Position numbers and translations under genes: made by a program. Positions 56,530-64,000 of a DNA stretch of 64,000 bases are shown piece after piece. The DNA is from Psychrobacter sp. NG25 (GTDB lineage Bacteria > Pseudomonadota > Gammaproteobacteria > Pseudomonadales > Moraxellaceae), in contig NZ_JADGMV010000004.1 in the NCBI RefSeq assembly GCF_015234355.1, forward strand, positions 248,001 to 312,000, in the 5' to 3' direction. A model generated the notes under the pieces. The model had not been told where the DNA came from and made no database searches. It saw only the letters and a program-made list of their open reading frames with translations. Within the stretch, counting starts at the first letter, position 1. Each line of letters begins with the position of its first letter.

Positions 56530-57247
56530 TAATAACTCTCATGAAGTGCTGCGTTTAGAGGCACTAAAAAAATCTTATAATATTGGCCAACCCAATGAGA
56601 TTGAGGTGCTACATGGTATTGACTTGCGCATTGATAATAATGATTTTGCTGCGCTCATTGGTCCCTCTGGCTCTGGAAAAAGCACCTTGTTGAATGTGCT
56701 TGGCTTGCTAGACAAACCGACTAGTGGTGAGCTGTACCTGCTCGGGCAGGCAACGAGTAATATGGATGATGCCGGTCGCACGGCACTGCGAGGTGGCAGT
56801 ATTGGCTTTGTATTTCAGTTTCATCATCTTATTCAGGCATTTACTGCGTTAGATAACGTATTAATGCCATTGATGCTGACTCAGGGTCGCCCGAATCAAT
56901 CTGCCATACAAAAAGCGCGCGAGTTACTGGCTTCGGTGGGTCTAGAGAAGTTCGCTAATACCAAGCCGAATGAGCTCTCAGGTGGCCAGCAACAACGAGT
57001 GGCTATTGCTCGCGCGCTCATCACAGAGCCTGCATTGTTATTAGCTGATGAACCCACAGGTAATCTAGATACAGTAACGGCTGCCGAGGTATTTGAGCTG
57101 TTTCGCAAAGTCAACCGTGAGCGTGATTGCGGTGTGTTGTTGGTTACTCATGATCCACGTCTATCTGCATCCTGTGATCGGACTATCAATCTGGTAGACG
57201 GTCTTATCGAAAGTGATTCGCTAAATGTTAAAAAATCTGAATTCTAA
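56522..57247 (+). CDS. ABC transporter ATPase (LolD/MacB type)
   Basis: 241 residues. Walker A is GPSGSGKST, the signature motif is [15 protein letters not shown], Walker B is [12 protein letters not shown] and the H-loop is LLVTHDP. It belongs to the MacB/LolD subgroup that works with FtsX-type permeases without transporting through the membrane directly. The ATG overlaps the permease stop by 8 bp. With adaptor and permease it forms an export or mechanotransmission complex; no outer-membrane TolC gene is nearby. Confidence 0.93.
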   Translation: MSNNNSHEVLRLEALKKSYNIGQPNEIEVLHGIDLRIDNNDFAALIGPSGSGKSTLLNVLGLLDKPTSGELYLLGQATSNMDDAGRTALRGGSIGFVFQFHHLIQAFTALDNVLMPLMLTQGRPNQSAIQKARELLASVGLEKFANTKPNELSGGQQQRVAIARALITEPALLLADEPTGNLDTVTAAEVFELFRKVNRERDCGVLLVTHDPRLSASCDRTINLVDGLIESDSLNVKKSEF

Positions 57248-57268
57248 TCCTAATATCACAAATTAGCA

Positions 57269-57853
57269 TTACAGAAACTTTGCGAATATATCATCAATAT
57301 ACTTTTCTACTGCATCCGTATCATTCGTTACTTGCGAATATGTTCTCAAGCCGATCATTTGAATTTGAAAATAGCGGGCAAGTTCCTCGGCACTTTCATC
57401 TGTGTTAATCTCACCATTATCAATGGCTTGCTGAAAAACTTTAACAAAAGACGCTTCGATATTTTCTAGAATATTTGTCGCATGCGTAAGCAAGTCTGGA
57501 CTGTCATTTTGTGTCAGCTCACTGATTGTTTTGACAATCATACACATGCCACTCGGGGTAGTGCTTTTATTGCAAACAGTCACGCTGTGAATGAAGCGTT
57601 TTAGGCCGTCAAGCTTGGTTTTTTCTTGTGCAATACTGTTAGTAAGGTTTGTAGCGCCTTGCTCAGCATAGCGATTTAATGCCTCTTTGAACAGGCTGTC
57701 TTTATTGCCGAAAGCAGCATAAATACTGCCAGGACGCATATCAACCACATCTTGTAGATTTCTCATCGATGTAGCGTGATAGCCCTTTTCCCAATATAGG
57801 TCTTTGGCTTTTTCGATTACGTCATCACGATTAAACTTCGCATGTGCACTCAT
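57269..57853 (-). CDS. TetR family transcriptional regulator
   Basis: 194 residues. The HTH is VIEKAKDLYWEKGYHATSM-RNLQDVVDMRPGSIYAAFGNKDSLF (residues about 12-55). The ligand-binding domain contains VTVCNKSTTPSGMCM with three Cys near 95-105, possibly sensor residues. Start 57853 has AAGGTG upstream; the frame could extend upstream through the repeat to 57973, but those codons are repeat sequence. It is likely to control the GST and MFS genes upstream, which have TGAACG-N2-CGTTCA sites. Confidence 0.88.
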   Translation of the reverse strand: MSAHAKFNRDDVIEKAKDLYWEKGYHATSMRNLQDVVDMRPGSIYAAFGNKDSLFKEALNRYAEQGATNLTNSIAQEKTKLDGLKRFIHSVTVCNKSTTPSGMCMIVKTISELTQNDSPDLLTHATNILENIEASFVKVFQQAIDNGEINTDESAEELARYFQIQMIGLRTYSQVTNDTDAVEKYIDDIFAKFL

Positions 57854-57885
57854 AATTTTCACCTTAAAAGCGGTTGTCTTAGAAC

Positions 57886-57993
57886 TATAGTCAAAGAAGT
57901 CTAAAATGGATACAAGGCATCCGACCGCAGATTGTACAAGTAGTACATCTAGGGAGGGTAACGCTGTAGCCATTTAGTAGTTCTCTGACTATA
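57886..57993. repeat. Dispersed 107-bp repeat, copy 3
   Basis: It starts TATAGTCAAAGAAGTCTAAA and ends TTCTCTGACTATA; the first and last 13 bp match at 12 of 13 positions as inverted repeats. ATACAAGGCATCCGACCG and GGTAACGCTGTA are the family core. It lies 33 bp upstream of tetR, in its promoter region. The surrounding 266-bp gap holds otherwise only a terminator. Confidence 0.75.
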
Positions 57994-58009
57994 TAGCTTT
58001 ATTAATTAG

Positions 58010-58062
58010 AAAACCAAGTAACACTATTATCGTTTTCATTGATAATGATGTCACTTGGTTTT
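58010..58062 (-). terminator. Terminator of yghU
   Basis: AAAACCAAGT and ACTTGGTTTT are the outer arms of an imperfect 22-bp stem; on the minus strand TTTT follows it. It lies about 60 bp past the yghU stop and before tetR. Confidence 0.7.
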
Positions 58063-58119
58063 TATGTGTTATCTGTATTCAAACGGATGTGTCAGTCAGA
58101 ATAGATTTAGTAAGGAAAT

Positions 58120-58977
58120 CTACTCTGGTTTTAATGCTAATACATTGTCAATATCTTGGGCGCTGTGACGATTCTCTAGTTGTTCCCATGCTTCGCCCCA
58201 AGTACGGTTGACGATACGGCCACGTTGTACAGCTGGTCTCGCTAACATCGCTTTTGCCCAGCGCTGCACATGAGGATAATCATCAACTTGCAAAAATTCT
58301 TGCGCGTCGTACTGAGTGCCCACGACCAGATTGCCATACCAAGGCCAAGTGGCAATATCAGCAATGCTGTATTCGTCACCAGCGATAAACTCATTTTTTG
58401 CCAATTGCTTATCTAGTACATCCAACTGGCGCTTGGTTTCCATCGTAAAGCGATTGATCGCATATTCGAACTTTTCGGGCGCGTAAGCATAAAAGTGACC
58501 GAAACCACCACCCAAATACGGTGCAGAGCCATGTAACCAAAATAACCAGTTAAAAACTTTGGTACGCTCGCTACCTTTTTCAGGCAGTAGTACGCCAAAT
58601 TTTTCAGCAAGATATACTAAAATAGACGCAGATTCAAATACAGCTTCGGAATCTTCACCACTTTGATCAACTAGGGCTGGAATTTTCGAGTTAGGGTTAA
58701 CATCTACAAATCCTGATCCGAACTGGTCACCTTCGCCAATCTGAATCATATGGGCATCATACTCTGCCGCTTTGCCCAGTGCCAGTAACTCTTCTAACAT
58801 AATCGTTACTTTCTGGCCATTAGGGGTAGCGATAGAATACAGTTGTAACTCATGCTCGCCTACGGGTAGCGCTTGCTCATGAGTAGCGCCTGAAACGGGA
58901 CGATTGACACTGGCCCATTTGCCGCCACTCTCTGCGTCATGTGTCCAGACTTTTGGTGGTACGTATTGATCTGTCAT
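58120..58977 (-). CDS. yghU: Glutathione S-transferase YghU-type
   Basis: 285 residues, matching E. coli YghU closely in layout: KVWTHDAESGG at the N-terminus, NRPVSGATHEQALPVGEH, TPNGQKVTIMLEELLALG (thioredoxin fold with the Nu-class Thr/Asn site), NPNSKIPALVD, GGGFGHFYAYAPEKFEYAINRFTME and AGDEYSIADIATWPWYGN. YghU binds two GSH molecules and reduces organic hydroperoxides. It shares a transcript direction with the next GST (gap 17 bp) and is probably cotranscribed. Confidence 0.95.
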   Translation of the reverse strand: MTDQYVPPKVWTHDAESGGKWASVNRPVSGATHEQALPVGEHELQLYSIATPNGQKVTIMLEELLALGKAAEYDAHMIQIGEGDQFGSGFVDVNPNSKIPALVDQSGEDSEAVFESASILVYLAEKFGVLLPEKGSERTKVFNWLFWLHGSAPYLGGGFGHFYAYAPEKFEYAINRFTMETKRQLDVLDKQLAKNEFIAGDEYSIADIATWPWYGNLVVGTQYDAQEFLQVDDYPHVQRWAKAMLARPAVQRGRIVNRTWGEAWEQLENRHSAQDIDNVLALKPE

Positions 58978-58994
58978 TTTTATAACCCCTAGCG

Positions 58995-59678
58995 CTATTC
59001 TGCGTCTTTTGCGAAGTTTTGTGGATATAGTGCACGTGCAGCGACTTCATCAAAATCTGACTTAAACTCAACGCCTTTAGCGATATTTCGTGCTTTTTCT
59101 ACGGCAGGGCGAGCATTGATGCTAGCAAACCAACGCTTCAGGTTAGGATAGTTATCTAAGCCGGGTTCGCCTAATATAAACGCGGCCTTATCAACCCAGC
59201 CCCATGCTGAAATATCAGCGATAGAGTAGTCATCACCAACCAAATACTCACGACCTTCAAGATGCTTATCTAACACTTCGTAATGACGCTCTGCTTCGCG
59301 AAGATAGCGATTGATGGCATAAGGGATTTTTTCTGGCGCTTTGTGACTAAAGTGTACTGATTGACCAGAGAAAGGACCTAAACCTGTCGCTACAAACATG
59401 AGCCATGACAACATCTCACCGCGATCTTCTGGCGCGCCTGCTAGTTGACCTGTTTTTTCGGCCAAGTACATCAATATAGCCGTTGAATCAAAGACACGTT
59501 TGCCATCATCTTCGAGAGCAGGGGTTTTACCATTAGGATTAATAGCGCGGTATTCAGGCGTATGCTGTTCACCTTTCAACGTATCTACTGGTACTAACTC
59601 GTATGGTAAGCCTGTTTCCATAAGATATAGAGCGACTTTCAGAGGGTTAGGGGTCTGGTGAAAATAGAACTTAAGCAT
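58995..59678 (-). CDS. Glutathione S-transferase (YfcG-like)
   Basis: 227 residues. The thioredoxin fold shows FHQTPNPLKVALYLMETGLPYELVPVDT and NPNGKTPALEDDGKRVFDSTAILMYLAEK. The helical domain contains YAINRYLREAERHYEVLDKHLEGREYLVGDDYSIADISAWGW. Nu-class enzymes such as YfcG and YghU reduce disulfides. AAGGA precedes the ATG. An operator-like dyad lies 95 bp upstream. Confidence 0.9.
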   Translation of the reverse strand: MLKFYFHQTPNPLKVALYLMETGLPYELVPVDTLKGEQHTPEYRAINPNGKTPALEDDGKRVFDSTAILMYLAEKTGQLAGAPEDRGEMLSWLMFVATGLGPFSGQSVHFSHKAPEKIPYAINRYLREAERHYEVLDKHLEGREYLVGDDYSIADISAWGWVDKAAFILGEPGLDNYPNLKRWFASINARPAVEKARNIAKGVEFKSDFDEVAARALYPQNFAKDAE

Positions 59679-59772
59679 TATCTTGTCCTTATGATATTGA
59701 AGTATGGGTCGTGGATCTGAACGGGTTTAGATTATATAAATATCGTTTTGTTAGAGCCACTATAAACAAAAA

Positions 59773-59786
59773 TGAACGACCGTTCA
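59773..59786. promoter_or_regulatory. TetR-type operator upstream of the GST pair
   Basis: TGAACG-AC-CGTTCA, perfect 6-bp inverted arms. It is repeated with the same arms at 61334-61347. Typical for a TetR-family operator; the TetR at 57269 is the nearest candidate. Confidence 0.7.
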
Positions 59787-59845
59787 AGTTTATTTGTAGT
59801 AGTTCGTTATCTCACAGCTTAGAGTAAGGGCAAAAAGGGTCTTCA

Positions 59846-61123
59846 TTAAGCTGATTTTTGTGGACGTAATAATAAGGAAAGTCCAAGCGCGACAAAAGCG
59901 GCGATGCCAGATACCATATAGCTGATACTAAAGTCACCAGTGATTTCTGCCAGATAGCCTGCTGCCACTGGCCCGAGAGCCTGTCCACCTGAAAAAGCAA
60001 AAGTCAGCGCCGCGAGAGCACTTGCCGCCGCTGCAGGCCCGAAATAATCGCCCGCCGAGGCAGCCATAATGACAGGCACACTCCACACCACTAAGCCAAA
60101 CAGGATAATTGACAGATACAGTCCTGAATGCCAATCAGTTAATCCGACCAAGAGATAAGCGATGGCAAGGAAAACAAAGGCTAAAGCGAGACCAAGACGT
60201 CTGCCAATGTGATCAGAAATCCAGCCAAACAACATACCTGAGAAGACGCTAAGCAGTCCAATCCATGCCCAAATACCACCCGCAGTCGCTTCACTTAATT
60301 GGTAGGAGCCAACCATGCTGGTGACGATAAAGGTCACGTAAACCATATAAGTAGCACCATAAATGGCGAAGATGATACCTAGATGCACGAGCAATTTAAT
60401 GTTGCTGCGTTCTAGCTTTTTCTTGTTTTTCACAGGCAGAGTAGGTGCGCGCCCAAAAGGGTTTTGACTGACATCGTCTGGATGATTGCGAATCAAAGTA
60501 AAAGTAAGACAAGCCACCACGATGTTAATCACAGCAAAAATTAGCCAACCTGTCTGCCAAGACAGTAAGTTAGAGAAGGGTAAAAGTTTAGGTACGACAA
60601 AGCCCGATAGAATAATGCCAAACCCAGGACCCGCCATGACCAGTCCTAAAGCAAGTCCACGGTGTGAAGGGAAAAACCAATGCGACATGACACTCATCAT
60701 CGGTAATACCACACCGCCACTACCGATACCCGTCAGCACATAGAGTGCGCAAAGTATGGGAAAGCTGGTGGTAAAAGCCATACCGAGCATCGAGACAGCG
60801 ATCAAGAGCAGACTGCACGTCGCAGTAGCTCGAGTACCAAACCGAGGTAGAACGAACGGACTTAAAAGCACTGCAACGAGATAGCCTATCAGGTTGGTGA
60901 ATCCCAATATGCCACTTTGAGTGTAATTTAATCCCAAAGAAGATGACATGGATGGTAGCAACATGCCAAATGCGAATCGTCCTAGCCCAAGTCCACAGAA
61001 CATTGCCACAGAGCCTGTCGCAGCAACTATCCAAGCATAATGTAACTTGCCCAGCTTAAGAGGAGCAGTGCTATCCTGATTTTCTTGATCTTGATTGTCT
61101 TGTTGAATCATTCCATCAGCCAT
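59846..61123 (-). CDS. MFS transporter (YbfB/YjiJ-like)
   Basis: 425 residues with 12 predicted helices. LHYAWIVAATGSVAMFCGLGLGRFAFGMLLPSM marks the first helix; FGTRATATC and SHRGLALGLVMAGPGFGIIL contain the motif A/C regions, and GWISDHIGRRLGLAL is the motif A of the second half. The N-terminal 25 residues are polar with Gln and Asn (DNQDQENQDS). It exports or imports an unknown small molecule. GGAGG precedes the ATG. Operator 61334-61347 lies upstream. Confidence 0.88.
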   Translation of the reverse strand: MADGMIQQDNQDQENQDSTAPLKLGKLHYAWIVAATGSVAMFCGLGLGRFAFGMLLPSMSSSLGLNYTQSGILGFTNLIGYLVAVLLSPFVLPRFGTRATATCSLLLIAVSMLGMAFTTSFPILCALYVLTGIGSGGVVLPMMSVMSHWFFPSHRGLALGLVMAGPGFGIILSGFVVPKLLPFSNLLSWQTGWLIFAVINIVVACLTFTLIRNHPDDVSQNPFGRAPTLPVKNKKKLERSNIKLLVHLGIIFAIYGATYMVYVTFIVTSMVGSYQLSEATAGGIWAWIGLLSVFSGMLFGWISDHIGRRLGLALAFVFLAIAYLLVGLTDWHSGLYLSIILFGLVVWSVPVIMAASAGDYFGPAAAASALAALTFAFSGGQALGPVAAGYLAEITGDFSISYMVSGIAAFVALGLSLLLRPQKSA

Positions 61124-61333
61124 CTCGAACCTCCAACAAGTCGAAAGTTCTTAATAGCCATCGTAGCTGTATTTAGACCGAAGGCAACGACTTCCTTGTT
61201 TTGAATATTATCCATTTCACACGCATCCTTTTGTGCTTAATCCCTGTCAGTATTTCATTGACTATGTTTATGGCCTAACCATATTGATAGTCTAAGCATA
61301 CTTGTGTCCAATAAAAATTAGTATAGCCTTACC

Positions 61334-61347
61334 TGAACGTTCGTTCA
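61334..61347. promoter_or_regulatory. TetR-type operator upstream of the MFS transporter
   Basis: TGAACG-TT-CGTTCA, the same arms as at 59773-59786. It lies 211 bp before the MFS start, so a long leader would be needed. Confidence 0.7.
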
Positions 61348-61396
61348 ATGGATGTTTAAATAAATAGCTAAAATGATTTTGTAGCCAACATTAAAG

Positions 61397-61429
61397 AAAA
61401 TGCCAGCTCACTTATGTGGCTGGCATTTT
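61397..61429 (-). terminator. Terminator of sotB
   Basis: AAAATGCCAGC (61397-61407) and GCTGGCATTTT (61419-61429) form a perfect stem; on the minus strand TTTTC follows. Confidence 0.85.
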
Positions 61430-61457
61430 GACTACTATTTTTAACATCGTCTTTTAG

Positions 61458-62657
61458 TTAGTCGAGTTTTCTGCTCAATTCAGGAAAGCGCTTAATCATA
61501 AATAGCATCAGTAGCAGCGCTACAACAGCGATAGCTGCACCGACATATCCGACACTTGATAGTGAAATATGAGTCACGGCATAGCCACCGAATAGCGCAC
61601 CAGTACCAATGCCTAAGTTGATAATGCCGGAAAACATCGACATTAACATGTCTTGCGCATTGACATCGACCATAATGACTTTGGCTTGCATCGAGATAAT
61701 AAGCAGCATGAGCGCCGCGCCCCAAAGTAAGGCAATAAAGCTGAGCGCCCATACAGATGTAACCGCTAGCAATAGGGCAAGCATAGACACGAGCATCAGT
61801 ATCGTCGATATCAGCATCAGTCTGGTATTGAATCTATCGCCCCAGCGACTAAATATCACGCTGCCGACAATCCCTGCTATACCGAATAGCAGTAATACAA
61901 GTGTTGCTGAGTTTTCACTGATTGAGCCAACGTGGCGCATGAAAGGTTCGATATAAGAATAAGCCGTATAGTGTGCGGTAAAAACAAGCAGAATAAGCAA
62001 GTATAAGCAGACCAATAATGGGTTTTTGAGTAGCTCTGGAATCTTCCTAAAAGACCCTTCAAACATACTGGGTAGTGTTGGTAATAGTCTAGCTTGTAGT
62101 ACAAATACGATAAAAGCAATCAAGCCAATACCACCAAATGTCGCTCGCCAGCCAAACCATTGGCCGACCAAGCGCCCTAAAGGTACACCTAGTACCATCG
62201 CCAATGAGGTACCAGTCGCAAGTACGCTAAGTGCCAGAGCTTTCCTACCTTCAGGCGCGACACGTATAGCGATCGCTGCCGTGATTGACCAAAATATCGC
62301 ATGAGATAAGGCAATCCCAACTCTGCTGATGAGCAGTACATCAAAACTCCATGCAAATACGGACAGCACGTGACTGGCAATGAACACCGCAAAAAGCCCC
62401 AAGAGCAAACGTTTACGCTCAAAACGACTGGTCAGCAGCATCAGTGGCAATGACATGGCCGCGACAATCCAAGCATAGAGTGTCAGCATCCATCCAGTCT
62501 CTGCTGTAGTGATAGAGAAGTCTTGGGCAATGTCACTCAATAGGGCGACGGGGACGAATTCTGTGGTATTCATAATAAAGGCGCTGACGCCCATCAAGAA
62601 TACTTGAAAATACTGAGTCCGGCGAGCATCAGAGCTCGCCTCAATGTTGTGTTTCAT
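61458..62657 (-). CDS. sotB: Sugar/arabinose efflux MFS transporter SotB
   Basis: 399 residues with 12 helices. It matches E. coli SotB closely by eye: FIMNTTEFVPVALLSDIAQDF, LTLYAWIVAAMSLPLMLLTS, FIASHVLSVFAWSF, SHAIFWSITAAIAIR, GTSLAMVLGVPLGRLVGQWFGWRATF and TAHYTAYSYIEPFM. ATG 62657 is chosen over the TTG at 62666. It exports sugars and related compounds in E. coli. It is divergent from the AcuR-like regulator. Confidence 0.93.
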   Translation of the reverse strand: MKHNIEASSDARRTQYFQVFLMGVSAFIMNTTEFVPVALLSDIAQDFSITTAETGWMLTLYAWIVAAMSLPLMLLTSRFERKRLLLGLFAVFIASHVLSVFAWSFDVLLISRVGIALSHAIFWSITAAIAIRVAPEGRKALALSVLATGTSLAMVLGVPLGRLVGQWFGWRATFGGIGLIAFIVFVLQARLLPTLPSMFEGSFRKIPELLKNPLLVCLYLLILLVFTAHYTAYSYIEPFMRHVGSISENSATLVLLLFGIAGIVGSVIFSRWGDRFNTRLMLISTILMLVSMLALLLAVTSVWALSFIALLWGAALMLLIISMQAKVIMVDVNAQDMLMSMFSGIINLGIGTGALFGGYAVTHISLSSVGYVGAAIAVVALLLMLFMIKRFPELSRKLD

Positions 62658-62857
62658 AAGATCCAATACAAAGAAGGTGCTAATGCAAAATGATTAGCCA
62701 ATAGTAGAATAAACAATTTTGGTAATACAAGCGTGGCGAGGCAAGATACCAAGTCAACAGCATTAGTTAAAGGGCTTTTTTGATAAGGATTGTTAATTAG
62801 CTGATAGGAAAGCTTAAATTAAAAAATAACAGGGATATCTATCTCACAAATAATTTA

Positions 62858-62886
62858 TTGACATTAAAGACGATCGGTCATAATAT
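62858..62886 (+). promoter_or_regulatory. Promoter of the AcuR-like gene with overlapping operator
   Basis: TTGACA (62858-62863) and TAATAT (62881-62886) are 17 bp apart. The dyad GACGATCGGTC (62869-62879) fills the spacer, so a bound repressor would block RNA polymerase. The -10 box ends 6 nt before ATG 62893, so the transcript may be leaderless. Confidence 0.7.
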
Positions 62887-62892
62887 CTATGC

Positions 62893-63525
62893 ATGACAAT
62901 GACTAAGCGAAAAGCCCGACGAGGGCGTCCACCCAATATTGAACGAGAGTTTACGGATACCCGTGAAGCTCTGTTGAGATCTGGGATGGAGATGCTGACA
63001 GAGCAAGGCTTTGCGACCACTGGTATCGATGCCATACTCAAACGTATCAATGTGCCTAAAGGTTCCTTCTACAATTACTTCAAAAACAAAGAAGCATTTG
63101 GACAGGAAGTGTTGCAGCAATATGCGTTGTATTTTGCTCGCAAGCTAGATCATTGTCTTTTGAATGATCAAGTGTCTCCTATGCAGCGTATTAATGATTT
63201 CGTTGAGGATGCTAAGTCGGGAATGATTAAGCATGAATTTCGTCGTGGCTGTTTGGTAGGCAACTTAGGCCAAGAGATTGTCGTGTTGCCTGACAGTTTT
63301 CGTTGTGAGTTGGAAAACATACTGCTTGATTGGCAGCAGCGTTTAGCAGCTTGCTTGCGTCTTGCAGTACAACAAGAACAAATGCATTCTAATAGTGATT
63401 GTGATGAGCTTGCTGCTTTCTTTTGGATTGGTTGGGAAGGTGCGGTTTTGCGTGCTAAGTTGGTACAAGACGTCAGTCCGTTAGATACTTTTTTCCGAGG
63501 TTTTGTAGCAGGGATACAGAAGTAA
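62893..63525 (+). CDS. TetR family regulator, AcuR/NemR-like
   Basis: 210 residues. A basic N-terminus (KRKARRGRPPN) is followed by the HTH with GFATTGIDAILKRINVPKGSFYNYFKNKEAFG (residues about 39-70). The C-terminal domain has RRGCLVGNLGQEI and FFWIGWEGAVLRAKLV, as in AcuR and NemR, which sense acrylate or electrophiles. A conserved Cys in GCLVGN may be the sensor. It is followed by an acrylyl-CoA reductase-like gene with two similar operators in front. No ribosome-binding site is present. Confidence 0.88.
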   Translation: MTMTKRKARRGRPPNIEREFTDTREALLRSGMEMLTEQGFATTGIDAILKRINVPKGSFYNYFKNKEAFGQEVLQQYALYFARKLDHCLLNDQVSPMQRINDFVEDAKSGMIKHEFRRGCLVGNLGQEIVVLPDSFRCELENILLDWQQRLAACLRLAVQQEQMHSNSDCDELAAFFWIGWEGAVLRAKLVQDVSPLDTFFRGFVAGIQK

Positions 63526-63543
63526 TTTTTTTATCTATACTTT

Positions 63544-63558
63544 TAGACGACCGGTCTA
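63544..63558. promoter_or_regulatory. AcuR-like operator 2
   Basis: TAGACGACCGGTCTA: perfect outer arms TAGAC/GTCTA. It lies 19 bp after the regulator stop and upstream of the reductase gene. Confidence 0.7.
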
Positions 63559-63578
63559 AATTATTTTTTATTTATTTA

Positions 63579-63593
63579 TAGACGATTGGTCTA
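63579..63593. promoter_or_regulatory. AcuR-like operator 3
   Basis: TAGACGATTGGTCTA, outer arms again TAGAC/GTCTA, 35 bp from operator 2. AGGAG (63597-63601) and the reductase ATG follow at once, so a repressor here would block initiation or elongation. Confidence 0.7.
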
Positions 63594-63606
63594 AATAGGA
63601 GCTGTT

Positions 63607-64000
63607 ATGTTTAAAGCAATATTAATTGAAAAAAATGACGATGTTTATCAGTCTAGTCTGACTGAAATACAGGACACGCAATTACCAGAAGGAGATGTCA
63701 CGGTTCGTGTGGCATTTAGCACGCTTAATTACAAGGATGGATTAGCCATTACTGGCCGTAGTCCTGTGGTACGTCAATTTCCAATGGTTCCAGGAATTGA
63801 TTTAGCGGGCACTGTCGAAACGAGCAATCATCCTCGCTACAAAACTGGCGACAAGGTGTTATTGAATGGTTGGAGCGTGGGCGAGAAGTATTGGGGTGGT
63901 CTATCACAGAAAGCCAGATTGAATGGTGACTGGCTTATCCCGCTCCCTGAGTCGATGACTGAACGTCAGGCGATGGCGATAGGTACAGCAGGATATACCG
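63607..64000 (+). CDS. acuI: Acrylyl-CoA reductase-like MDR protein (AcuI/YhdH type), N-terminal part
   Basis: The first 131 codons are in the window; the rest lies beyond its right edge. The N-terminal MDR domain reads [52 protein letters not shown] and [19 protein letters not shown], typical of AcuI/YhdH. This family reduces acrylyl-CoA to propionyl-CoA with NADPH, detoxifying acrylate from DMSP or other sources. AGGAG precedes the ATG. Control by the adjacent AcuR-like regulator is likely. Confidence 0.9.
   Translation, partial: MFKAILIEKNDDVYQSSLTEIQDTQLPEGDVTVRVAFSTLNYKDGLAITGRSPVVRQFPMVPGIDLAGTVETSNHPRYKTGDKVLLNGWSVGEKYWGGLSQKARLNGDWLIPLPESMTERQAMAIGTAGYT

Larger units (their letters stand above)
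61124..61457. other. Intergenic region between the MFS gene and sotB
   Basis: 334 bp, with no plausible ORF. It holds the leader and promoter region of the MFS gene with the TetR-type operator at 61334-61347, and the sotB terminator at 61397-61429. Confidence 0.6.

Noticed and set aside
57854..57973. Forty-residue N-terminal extension of the TetR gene
   Set aside because: These codons are the sequence of the dispersed repeat; ATG 57853 has AAGGTG upstream and gives a standard TetR N-terminus.
28536..63607. DMSP catabolism island (BCCT carriers with DmdC-like and AcuI-like proteins)
   Set aside because: The genes are spread over 35 kb in unrelated operons, and no DMSP lyase or demethylase gene is in the window. 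A link remains possible but unsupported here.
1..64000. tRNA genes, CRISPR arrays, prophage or IS transposase genes
   Set aside because: I found no cloverleaf-like segment, no regularly spaced repeat and no transposase-, integrase- or phage-like protein among the open frames; a tRNAscan-type search would settle the tRNA question.

Overview
The window looks like a chromosomal segment of a Psychrobacter-like bacterium (Moraxellaceae, Gammaproteobacteria). I infer this from moderate-to-low GC, from gene pairs typical of the family (rnhA-dnaQ, nth beside a stand-alone RnfB-like protein, a FimL-like pilus protein, BCCT osmolyte transporters), and from the protein sequences themselves. Most of it is housekeeping DNA. 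I see no prophage, no transposase gene, no CRISPR array, no tRNA and no rRNA.

Layout. 1-2.2 kb: polyamine (putrescine) degradation genes, puuA divergent from puuD-puuR. 2.2-5.9 kb: a glycosyltransferase and a two-gene module of uncharacterised presumed DNA-metabolism proteins, one of them a radical SAM/HhH protein ending in a sliding-clamp-like motif. 6.1-14.2 kb: two envelope proteins, greA, and carA-carB with an unknown secreted ORF lodged between them. 14.8-24 kb: a gamma-carbonic anhydrase-like protein, a HAD phosphatase, prfB with its programmed +1 frameshift, ppnP, a GNAT enzyme, topoisomerase IB, an acyl-CoA synthetase/SDR pair and an L,D-transpeptidase. 24.2-28.4 kb: clpB behind a sigma-32-like promoter, and a PQQ-type sugar dehydrogenase. 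28.5-33.9 kb: three tandem paralogous BCCT transporters, each with its own terminator. 34-43.6 kb: a Kazal-like lipoprotein, metK, a PfpI-family protein, nth, an orphan RnfB-like protein, nudC, fimL, dnaQ with a long acidic extension, and rnhA. 44-53.9 kb: small envelope proteins, a Tat-exported S66 peptidase, and an AraC/GlxA-type regulator divergent from an acyl-CoA degradation operon. 54-57.2 kb: a MacAB-like efflux operon. 57.3-61.1 kb: a TetR regulator, two glutathione S-transferases and an MFS carrier. 61.4-64 kb: sotB, an AcuR/NemR-type TetR regulator, and the start of an acrylyl-CoA reductase-like gene.

How parts fit together. Several regulatory circuits can be read from the DNA. TGAACG-N2-CGTTCA operators lie in front of the GST pair and of the MFS gene next to a TetR gene. 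Three TAGAC-N5-GTCTA-type sites flank the AcuR-like regulator and its target, and one of them fills the spacer of a promoter that seems to give a leaderless mRNA. Tandem 19-bp direct repeats, 21 bp apart, lie between the AraC-type regulator and the acyl-CoA dehydrogenase operon. A dyad precedes the acyl-CoA synthetase operon. A dispersed repeat of about 107 bp with inverted ends occurs three times, twice next to promoters (efflux operon, tetR).

The least described parts are the radical SAM/HhH DNA module, the carA-ORF-carB insertion, the orphan RnfB-like protein and the repeat family. All functional statements rest on reading motifs by eye; no database search was possible.
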